Shown: positions 1 to 4,990 of the stretch, in pieces
Layout: each line of letters opens with the position of its first letter
Numbering within the stretch: position 1 is the stretch's first letter
DNA from: Verrucomicrobiota bacterium
Lineage (GTDB): Bacteria > Verrucomicrobiota > Verrucomicrobiia > Limisphaerales > JADLHS01
DNA length: 5,848 bases
Assembly: GCA_025360895.1 (NCBI GenBank)
Contig: JANYBF010000186.1
Span: forward strand, 1-5,848
Direction: 5' to 3'
The notes under the pieces: generated by a model
What the model saw: the letters and a program-made list of their open reading frames with translations, nothing else
Databases searched by the model: none
Told to the model about the DNA's origin: nothing
Translations under genes and position numbers: made by a program

Positions 1-252
1 TGGTGCGTGGGTAAAATTCGGCGTGGCAATGATGACGGCGTGGACGTCATCGCGCTGCACAATGTCCTCATGGCAGGTGGAAGTAATCGTGACGTCGGTC
101 TGCTGGCGCGCACGTTCCAGGGTGGCGGCATCCGTGTCGCACAGGGCAACGACTTTCACGTCCGGGCATAAGGCCAGTCCGGGTAGATGATTTTGCAGCG
201 TGATGCCGCCACAACCAATGAGGGCGAAATTGAGCGTATTCCCAGATGGCAT
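1..252 (-). CDS. Gfo/Idh/MocA-family oxidoreductase, N-terminal part (runs off the window)
   Basis: Reading the minus strand from an ATG at 252-250 gives 84 uninterrupted codons to the window edge. Seen: a Rossmann-type start with a beta strand, then GCGGI (residues 13-17) as the dinucleotide-binding loop. A second strand, VKVVALCD, ends in Asp39, which in this family usually contacts the adenosine ribose of NAD(H). The segment VIIATPNFTHAP (73-84) is the typical A-T-P-N-x-x-H motif of the Gfo/Idh/MocA fold. Known of the family: cytosolic NAD(P)-dependent dehydrogenases or oxidoreductases acting mostly on sugars, inositols or related polyols, usually 330-400 residues, with substrate choice set by the C-terminal domain. 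That domain is missing here, so the substrate cannot be named. The gene lies 131 bp downstream of asd on the same strand. No Shine-Dalgarno is visible, and no in-frame ATG or GTG was seen just upstream. Family assignment is firm; exact function is unknown. Confidence 0.88.
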   Translation of the reverse strand, partial: MPSGNTLNFALIGCGGITLQNHLPGLALCPDVKVVALCDTDAATLERARQQTDVTITSTCHEDIVQRDDVHAVIIATPNFTHAP

Positions 253-383
253 GATGGCACGAGTATGCCGAGGCCGGGCACCGAGGCAAGCATGTTGGCA
301 ATTGCCCACGGAGGCGCAGAGTGGTCAGGGGATTGTCCGCGCCCCGGTGAAGCTAATCACACATACGAACTGAGAGCGGGGGC
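253..383. other. Intergenic spacer between asd and the oxidoreductase gene
   Basis: These 131 bp separate two genes read in the minus direction. I see no terminator with a T tract and no clear promoter. The only structure is a perfect 10-bp palindrome, GGCAATTGCC (297-306), and a repeated GCCTCGG on the minus strand near 265-287. Whether the oxidoreductase is cotranscribed with asd is open. Confidence 0.4.
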
Positions 384-1388
384 TTACTTCACCAACTCTT
401 CGGCGATCTGCACGGCGTTGAGGGCCGCGCCTTTGAGCAGTTGATCACCGCAGACCCAAAAGCACAAGCCGTTGTCCAGCGCACAATCCAATCGGATGCG
501 GCCCACTTCGCAGTTGTATTTCTCCGAGGTAAACAATGGCATGGGATAACGCTGGTTCTCCGGCTCGTCCACGAGGTCGAGGCCGGGAGCTCTTTTGAGA
601 ACGGCACGCGCGGCTTCCACGCTCACCGGTTTCTCAAACTCCGCGCTCACCGCCACGGAATGGGAGCGATAGACGGGGACGCGCACACAGGTCACGCTCG
701 CCCGGAACGCCGGATGATGCATGATCTTGCGGCCTTCGTTCTCCAGCTTCATCTCCTCCTTGGTGTAGCCGGTGGGCAGGAAGGAATCCACCTGCGGCAA
801 AACGTTGAAGGCGATCTGGTGCGGATAAACTTCCTTCGTCACCGGCTGCTGGTTGACGACCTGCCCGACCTGGCGTTCCAGTTCTTCAATCGCCTTCGCG
901 CCCGTGCCCGAAACGGCCTGATAGCTTGATGCAAAAATCCGTTTCACGCCAAAGGCCTGATGCAACGGATACAACGCCATGAGGGTAATGGCCGTGGTGC
1001 AATTGGGGTTGGCGATAATGCCTTTGTGCTGCTTGACGTCCGCGGCGTTGATTTCCGGTACGACGAGCGGCACCGAGCTTTCCATGCGAAAGGCGCTGGA
1101 GTTATCCACGACCACGCAACCCGCTTTGGCTGCGATGGGCGCGAACTCCTTCGAGATGCCGCCACCCGCGCTGAACAGGGCAATGTCAATGCCTGAGAAT
1201 GAATCCTTGGTCAACTCGGTGACGGTGATGTCCTGGCCCTTGAATTTGAGCTTTTTGCCCACAGAACGGGCGGACGCGAGCAGTGTCAGCTTCCCGACCG
1301 GAAAATTACGCTTTTCCAGCGTCTTGATCATTTCGATGCCGACGGCGCCCGTCGCACCGACCACGGCCACATGCGGATGCTTGTTCAT
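384..1388 (-). CDS. asd: Aspartate-semialdehyde dehydrogenase
   Basis: The 334-residue product matches the usual length (about 330-370) of the NADPH-dependent enzyme that reduces L-aspartyl-4-phosphate to L-aspartate-4-semialdehyde. This is the branch point toward lysine/diaminopimelate, threonine, methionine and isoleucine, in the cytosol. Seen: the NADP-binding loop GATGAVG (11-17); the phosphate-binding stretch NSSAFR (96-101); the catalytic cysteine Cys130 in NPNCTT; Gln157 in SSYQAVSG; the motif VRVPVYRSHS with likely substrate-binding Arg236 and acid/base His243; and a conserved C-terminal dimer region ending NAVQIAEELVK. All key residues are present, so it should be active. The ATG at 1388-1386 is chosen because the GATGAVG loop follows at the normal distance; no Shine-Dalgarno is visible before it. 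It lies 45 bp after the pseudouridine synthase gene on the same strand, so the two are probably cotranscribed. Function is secure. Confidence 0.97.
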   Translation of the reverse strand: MNKHPHVAVVGATGAVGIEMIKTLEKRNFPVGKLTLLASARSVGKKLKFKGQDITVTELTKDSFSGIDIALFSAGGGISKEFAPIAAKAGCVVVDNSSAFRMESSVPLVVPEINAADVKQHKGIIANPNCTTAITLMALYPLHQAFGVKRIFASSYQAVSGTGAKAIEELERQVGQVVNQQPVTKEVYPHQIAFNVLPQVDSFLPTGYTKEEMKLENEGRKIMHHPAFRASVTCVRVPVYRSHSVAVSAEFEKPVSVEAARAVLKRAPGLDLVDEPENQRYPMPLFTSEKYNCEVGRIRLDCALDNGLCFWVCGDQLLKGAALNAVQIAEELVK

Positions 1389-1433
1389 AAAAGGCCGCTC
1401 AGTATATCGGGTGACCCTGGGCTGTCAACGCGC

Positions 1434-2195
1434 TCACCGTGACGGAAAAGTGTCCGGCGCGGTGGCGACTTGATTCGAGGCTAAAAAATCGGCGAACCAC
1501 TTTTCCGGCTCACAGCCAAATTTCACCTGCACCCCGCGCCAGTTGAAACGCACGGCACACGCGTGCAAAGCTTGATTCGGCAAGATTAACCGGGCTCGTT
1601 GTTCGTCGGTCAGCCGACCTTCAACCAGCGCCAGATACAAATCCTCGTCGCCGCCATATAGCTTGTCCCCGACAATGGAGTGCCCGACGTGCGCGAGGTG
1701 GATGCGGATCTGATGCTTGCGGCCTGTCTGCGGGTGAACGCGGAGGAGGGAGTAGGCTGGGTTTGCGGTCGGCGTTCCAAGGCGGTGTTCAACGTGGAAC
1801 TTGGTTTGCGCCGGGGTGCCGTCCGGTCGTACGCAATCCTTGATCGCCACCCGGCTGGATTCATCTTTGCCGAGCGGCGCGTCAATGAGTCCGTGTTCGT
1901 CGCGGACATGACCGTGGACGATGGCGAGATATTCTTTTTCAACCGCGCGTGCTTCCCACAGCCGTCCGAGTTCGCCTGCCACCGCGGCGTTCTTGGCGAC
2001 GACCGTCACGCCGCTGGTTTCGCGATCCAAGCGGTTGACCAAATGCGCTTGGCCGCTCGCGCCAAGATGCAAGCGTACCCGGCTGATGAGACTCGAAAAC
2101 TCGTCGCCCTTGGTGGGATGACAAACCAGGTCCGATGGTTTGTTGACCACCAGTAACTCGTCGTCTTCGTGAATAATATCGAACAGCCTGTTCAT
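1434..2195 (-). CDS. RluA-family RNA pseudouridine synthase
   Basis: This enzyme isomerises uridine to pseudouridine in rRNA or tRNA. From the ATG at 2195-2193 it has 253 residues; a TTG at 2219-2217 would add eight residues before the first conserved strand, and I prefer the ATG. Seen (ATG numbering): early IIHEDDELLVVNKPSDLVCHP, here residues about 6-27; motif I NRLDRETSG with the catalytic aspartate Asp57; motif II YLAIVHG (89-95); and motif III from about 149 to 181, including VHPQTGRKHQIRIHL and GDKLYG. Asn replaces the commoner His before RLD, a mild variation. There is no N-terminal S4 domain, so it resembles the short RluA/TruC-like members rather than RluC or RluD. The target base cannot be inferred. 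No Shine-Dalgarno precedes either start. It is the first gene of the minus-strand run leading to asd. Confidence 0.93.
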   Translation of the reverse strand: MNRLFDIIHEDDELLVVNKPSDLVCHPTKGDEFSSLISRVRLHLGASGQAHLVNRLDRETSGVTVVAKNAAVAGELGRLWEARAVEKEYLAIVHGHVRDEHGLIDAPLGKDESSRVAIKDCVRPDGTPAQTKFHVEHRLGTPTANPAYSLLRVHPQTGRKHQIRIHLAHVGHSIVGDKLYGGDEDLYLALVEGRLTDEQRARLILPNQALHACAVRFNWRGVQVKFGCEPEKWFADFLASNQVATAPDTFPSR

Positions 2196-2276
2196 CAGCG
2201 CCGATGATTTAACGGGCAACCGGCTGGCTTGTCAGGCTTTTGCGGCGATGGCGGCGGCGCGGACCCCGATTGGGTG

Positions 2277-2306
2277 ATTACGAAACCCGCATTGGCGCGT
2301 TTACAA
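2277..2306 (-). promoter_or_regulatory. Possible weak promoter for the minus-strand run
   Basis: On the minus strand TTGTAA (2306-2301) is followed, after 18 nt, by CGTAAT (2282-2277). Each hexamer matches the sigma70 consensus at four of six positions. It would give an approximately 75-nt leader before the pseudouridine synthase ATG. Its -35 box overlaps that of the divergent plus-strand promoter. This rests on pattern only. Confidence 0.2.
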
Positions 2307-2328
2307 CTAACCACCCACCGACTTTAAT
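2300..2328 (+). promoter_or_regulatory. Sigma70-type promoter for the small lipoprotein gene
   Basis: TTTACA (2300-2305) and TTTAAT (2323-2328) are separated by exactly 17 nt and each matches the consensus hexamer at five of six positions. Transcription would begin near 2335, giving a leader of about 33 nt before the ATG at 2368. It is the best promoter match I see in the window and points to the correct gene. Not experimentally supported. Confidence 0.55.
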
Positions 2329-2367
2329 TTCATTGGACAAACCGTTGGGAATGACTAAAACCCGCCC

Positions 2368-2634
2368 ATGAAAATCAGATCCTTGCCCATCGCCATCGCC
2401 AGCAGTTTTCTGTTGGTCGGAGGTTGTGCTAAAGACGCTGCGACTCCAACCGGGCCAAAGTCATCGAGTCAGCAAACGCAAACGTATGACCCGGTTACGG
2501 ATACCACGACCATTAGGAAAGACGGATTTACGAGTTTTGCTAAAGGGGCGGGCTTCACAAATTCAAAAGGTGAGGTTTGGTCTTATGTACGACAACCCAC
2601 AAATGGCCCCGCCGTAAAACCAGCCACGCCTTAA
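2368..2634 (+). CDS. Small putative outer-membrane lipoprotein of unknown function
   Basis: The gene encodes 88 residues that I do not recognise as a named family. Seen: a type II signal peptide with basic Lys2/Arg4, a hydrophobic core (about 7-17) and the lipobox VGGC, placing lipidation on Cys20. Residue +2 is Ala rather than Asp, so by the Lol rule of proteobacteria the 69-residue mature lipoprotein would go to the outer membrane. The mature part begins with a Ser/Thr/Gln/Pro-rich linker (about 21-40), then YDPVTDTTTIRKDGFTSF and a Gly/Phe-containing segment up to SYVRQ (about 70-75), and ends in a Pro-rich tail. Too small for an enzyme. It stands alone, with a good promoter (2300-2328) but no Shine-Dalgarno before the ATG. 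Its transcript probably ends at the terminator at 2893-2928. The lipobox makes a real gene likely; the role is unknown. Confidence 0.72.
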   Translation: MKIRSLPIAIASSFLLVGGCAKDAATPTGPKSSSQQTQTYDPVTDTTTIRKDGFTSFAKGAGFTNSKGEVWSYVRQPTNGPAVKPATP

Positions 2635-2758
2635 TGCGACAACCCGACTGCGCCCGAGTAGTTAACCAGTGAAATGGTTCCACGTTTTCCATCGAGCGGT
2701 TGTTAAGGCGGCCCAAAATGATTTTGACAAACGCCTTTGGATTGGGTTTCATACTCCC

Positions 2759-2928
2759 AGACGGAATGAAAACTGCGATTAACAAAATGCAAAAGCCGAT
2801 GTGCGTCGGCGGATACACGTCCCAGTGGGCGCGTCACTCCCTCTGCTTTGGCCGCGCGGGCTTGAGTTCCTGATCAACGAACCCAATTTTCTAAAACCCC
2901 GCGATTGCCAGTCAATCGCGGGGTTTTT
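2759..2928 (+). ncRNA. Candidate small RNA, or 3' end of the lipoprotein transcript
   Basis: A perfect -35 hexamer TTGACA (2724-2729), a 17-nt spacer and a weaker -10 TTTCAT (2747-2752, four of six matches) would start a transcript near 2759. It would stop at the strong terminator ending at 2928, giving about 170 nt. No known RNA family is recognised. The same terminator could simply end the lipoprotein mRNA, so this call is speculative. A 51-codon ORF overlaps the same stretch. Confidence 0.22.
2893..2928 (+). terminator. Strong Rho-independent terminator
   Basis: Left arm 2893-2907 and right arm 2913-2927 pair perfectly over 15 bp, including the GC core CCCCGCG/CGCGGGG, around a 5-nt loop (2908-2912). 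Five T residues (2924-2928) close it, then GT. The A-run at the left foot means it could also act in the opposite direction, but no minus-strand gene ends here. It isolates the lipoprotein region from the gene starting at 2974. Confidence 0.93.
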
Positions 2929-2961
2929 GTTTGCAGTCATGGGAATCAATCAGTTTTAGCG

Positions 2962-2967
2962 AAAGGA
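2962..2967 (+). promoter_or_regulatory. Shine-Dalgarno site AAAGGA
   Basis: AAAGGA lies six nt before the ATG at 2974, a normal distance. It fixes that start and is the only clear ribosome binding site in the window; the other genes lack one. Confidence 0.7.
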
Positions 2968-2973
2968 AAATAG

Positions 2974-3318
2974 ATGAATACGAAAGACAATCTGGTGCCG
3001 ACGAAGTTCGCGGCCGCGACGCGGTTTGCTCCACCCGTGCTTGCAGCGGTGCCGTTCCGCGGGGTGGCGGAGACCGAGCTGGACCAACTCAAGGATCGGC
3101 TGCTGGCGCGGGAACTCGAACGAACCACCAGCCTTGAGCAAAACGTGGGCTTGCGGCGGGCGGCGAACGACGCCGCCGCGCTCGTGTGGCTCACGCCGTA
3201 TCCGCTGTTGCTGTTGCCGGCGCTGTTTGAGGAAAAAGCATTGGCCGCACGGCTCAAAACCGGACGCCAGGCGTTGATCCGCGAACGGAGCAATGAATTG
3301 TTGGCGCTGGCCGAGTGA
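2974..3318 (+). CDS. Hypothetical protein, 114 residues
   Basis: I do not recognise a family. The ATG has a clear Shine-Dalgarno (AAAGGA, 2962-2967), which supports real translation. The product is rich in Ala, Leu, Arg and Glu. Residues 1-30 are mixed, with several prolines. Residues 31-65 look like a charged amphipathic helix (for example ETELDQLKDRLLAREL). Residues 67-86 are strongly hydrophobic with two prolines (VWLTPYPLLLLPALF), either one membrane-inserting segment or a buried hairpin, and a charged helix follows to the end. No signal peptide, Cys or metal motif is seen. A helix-hydrophobic-helix layout fits a small membrane-associated or oligomerising protein, but this is inference only. 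It is isolated by the terminator upstream and lies 157 bp before the antiporter gene in the same direction, so cotranscription with that gene is possible. Confidence 0.7.
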   Translation: MNTKDNLVPTKFAAATRFAPPVLAAVPFRGVAETELDQLKDRLLARELERTTSLEQNVGLRRAANDAAALVWLTPYPLLLLPALFEEKALAARLKTGRQALIRERSNELLALAE

Positions 3319-3424
3319 GCCATGCCCGAAGGATTTCACGCCACGCGGTGGGCGGATGGGGCGGGGGCGGCGTGTTGTACGGCGCTCCCATTTTCCTTGG
3401 GGCGAACCTTTTGCCCGTCGCCGG

Positions 3425-3461
3425 TCGCGGAGATTTGATTGACCGCGATTTGATTTGCCGC
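3425..3461 (+). repeat. 15-bp tandem repeat overlapping a GC-rich hairpin
   Basis: Two adjacent 15-bp units (3432-3446 and 3447-3461), both beginning GATTTGATT and ending CCGC, match at 13 of 15 positions. TCGCGG (3425-3430) can also pair with CCGCGA (3443-3448) around a 12-nt loop. The pair sits directly before the antiporter start codons, where it could affect initiation, or it may be a chance duplication. Confidence 0.45.
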
Positions 3462-3475
3462 AAATGCTTTCCGTC

Positions 3476-4909
3476 ATGTCTGACGCCGTGATCGCGCCCA
3501 ACCCCTGGATGCTGCTGCCGTTTGGCATCCTGCTCGGCACCATTGCGCTCGCACCGCTGTGGTTTGCGGATGGGTGGGCCAAACATTTTCCGAAGGTTGC
3601 CTTCGCCCTTGGCGCGGTGACGTTGGGTTACTACCTGTTTGGTCTGCAGGCCTACCTCCGGGTTCTCAACGGGGCGCACGAGTACCTGAGTTTTATTGCG
3701 CTCATTGGGGCGCTGTTTGTGGTGTCGGGTGGGATTCATATCTCGGTCAAGGGCGAGGCGACGCCGCTGACCAACGTAATGTTTCTATTGATCGGAGCGA
3801 TCCTGGCGAATGTGCTGGGTACCACCGGGGCTTCGATGCTGCTGATTCGCCCCTGGATTCGGATGAACAAATATCGGATCACGGCGCATCACATCGTCTT
3901 TTTCATCTTCATCATTTCCAACGTGGGCGGTTGCCTGACGCCGATTGGCGATCCGCCGTTGTTTCTCGGCTATTTGAAAGGGATCCCATTCTGGTGGGTG
4001 GCGGAGCATTGCTGGCCAATGTGGGCGACGGGACTCGGGATTTTGCTCGCGATGTTTTTTGTGGTGGACAGTTTCAATTTTCGCCGGGCGCCGAAACCGA
4101 TTCGCGAAATGGAGACCGCGCGCGAGCAATGGCGATTTGATGGGCTGGGGAACGTGTTTTTCCTGGCGGTGATTCTGGGCGCGGTGTTCATCAAGCAACC
4201 GATATTTTTGCGCGAGGCATTGATGGTGGCGGCGGCGATTGGTTCCTACTACACCACCCGAAAGCCGGTGCACGAGGCGAACCATTTTAATTTCCACCCC
4301 ATCCAGGAGGTCGCGATTTTATTCGTCGGCATTTTCGCAACCATGCTCCCCGCGCTCGGCTGGCTGGAAGGCAATGCCGGTTCGCTGCTGGGAGCGGATC
4401 CCGCGTCCGGTATTTTTTACTGGGGCTGCGGCGCGCTTTCCAGCGTGCTCGACAACGCGCCGACCTACCTGTGTTTCCTGAGCGCCACGTTCAGTTCGTT
4501 TGTGGATCACGACGTGGTCGTGCAGGTGCAGCATCTGATTCAAACCGGCGGTGCGGATCTCGCCGGCGTCGTTGGATCACATGCTGACGAGATTAAGAAC
4601 ACCTTTCTGGCGCTACAAAAATATCACGGCGACCAGGTGCTGGCCAAGGGCGTGAGCAACGAGGAAATCGAAATCTGTTTCCTGCTCGGCAACGTGGCGT
4701 TCAACAAATACATCCTCGCCATCAGCGTCGGCGCGGTCTTTTTCGGAGCGAACACCTACATCGGCAACGGCCCGAACTTCATGGTCAAGGCGATTGCCGA
4801 TCATCAGAACGTTCGGACCCCGGGATTTGTGGAGTTCATCTTCAAGTACACCCTGCCCTTCATGCTGCCGATGCTGCTCGTTGTCTGGTGGATTTTTTTT
4901 CACGACTGA
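3476..4909 (+). CDS. Sodium:proton antiporter / citrate-type permease (CitMHS_2, NhaD-like)
   Basis: A polytopic inner-membrane secondary transporter of 477 residues from the ATG at 3476. An ATG at 3464 and a TTG at 3455 are in-frame alternatives; none has a Shine-Dalgarno, and the first membrane helix begins soon after the ATG at 3476. About 11-12 hydrophobic segments are seen. Signature stretches (ATG-3476 numbering) are GTTGASMLLIRP (115-126), SNVGGCLTPIGDPPLFLG (148-165, a re-entrant transport loop), DNAPTY (326-331) and the mirrored GANTYIGNGPNFM (424-436). Paired loops of this kind are typical of the ion transporter superfamily that includes NhaD, ArsB and CitMHS. A hydrophilic stretch of about 60 residues (339-399) interrupts the second half. 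Members are usually annotated as Na+/H+ antiporters, but the substrate (Na+, citrate or another carboxylate) cannot be fixed from sequence. It probably supports Na+ or pH homeostasis. It precedes waaA by 81 bp; no functional link is evident. Confidence 0.88.
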   Translation: MSDAVIAPNPWMLLPFGILLGTIALAPLWFADGWAKHFPKVAFALGAVTLGYYLFGLQAYLRVLNGAHEYLSFIALIGALFVVSGGIHISVKGEATPLTNVMFLLIGAILANVLGTTGASMLLIRPWIRMNKYRITAHHIVFFIFIISNVGGCLTPIGDPPLFLGYLKGIPFWWVAEHCWPMWATGLGILLAMFFVVDSFNFRRAPKPIREMETAREQWRFDGLGNVFFLAVILGAVFIKQPIFLREALMVAAAIGSYYTTRKPVHEANHFNFHPIQEVAILFVGIFATMLPALGWLEGNAGSLLGADPASGIFYWGCGALSSVLDNAPTYLCFLSATFSSFVDHDVVVQVQHLIQTGGADLAGVVGSHADEIKNTFLALQKYHGDQVLAKGVSNEEIEICFLLGNVAFNKYILAISVGAVFFGANTYIGNGPNFMVKAIADHQNVRTPGFVEFIFKYTLPFMLPMLLVVWWIFFHD

Positions 4910-4921
4910 AAACTCTTCCGC

Positions 4922-4944
4922 CCGGGCAAAATTTGTTTTGCCGG
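4922..4944 (+). terminator. Possible weak terminator after the antiporter gene
   Basis: GGCAAAA (4925-4931) pairs with TTTTGCC (4936-4942) around a 4-nt loop, and CC/GG at the foot extends the stem past a one-base bulge. The nearest T-run (4959-4963) is about 14 nt beyond, so efficiency is doubtful. A second inverted repeat (GGCGGG 4946-4951, CCCGCC 4968-4973) follows. Confidence 0.3.
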
Positions 4945-4990
4945 AGGCGGGGATTCTCTTTTTAATACCCGCCCACAGTTGGGAAACCCG

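Larger units (their letters stand above)
2635..2973. other. 339-bp intergenic region without a recognised gene
   Basis: This gap holds, left to right: a small hairpin (AACCA 2664-2668 with TGGTT 2675-2679); an unsupported 51-codon ORF (2718-2873) with AAGG at 2705-2708 upstream; a perfect TTGACA box (2724-2729); a short hairpin (GCCGA 2795-2799 with TCGGC 2806-2810); a very strong intrinsic terminator (2893-2928); and the Shine-Dalgarno of the next gene. I see no tRNA, recognisable riboswitch or insertion sequence. Confidence 0.5.

Noticed and set aside
68..301. Minus-strand ORF of 77 codons overlapping the oxidoreductase
   Set aside because: It is a different frame of the same strand; the other frame has clear Rossmann and A-T-P-N motifs, and this one would need a TTG start.
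297..306. Perfect palindrome GGCAATTGCC upstream of the oxidoreductase as an operator
   Set aside because: Ten bases are too short to call an operator without a second copy or an adjacent regulator gene.
441..929. Plus-strand ORF of 162 codons opposite asd
   Set aside because: It is the antisense shadow of a complete, fully conserved asd gene; it is His/Arg rich and without a domain.
2555..2818. Minus-strand ORF of 87 codons overlapping the end of the lipoprotein gene
   Set aside because: No Shine-Dalgarno, no recognisable domain, antisense to a gene with a convincing lipobox, and it fills an otherwise AT-richer intergenic stretch by chance.
3322..3438. 38-codon ORF starting four bases after the stop of the 114-residue protein
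   Set aside because: It has no ribosome binding site, and its Gly/Ala/Cys-rich product resembles translated GC-rich spacer rather than a protein.
2956..3582. Minus-strand ORF of 208 codons opposite the 114-residue protein and the antiporter start
   Set aside because: The composition (Arg, Gln, Pro, Ser rich, no hydrophobic core pattern) is typical of an antisense shadow of GC-rich coding DNA, and it overlaps two better supported genes.
4910..4990. Translational fusion of the antiporter and waaA by stop-codon readthrough
   Set aside because: The two genes are in the same frame with a single TGA between them and no other stop, but no readthrough context or SECIS-like element is seen. An in-frame TTG start with a normal waaA N-terminus explains the arrangement.
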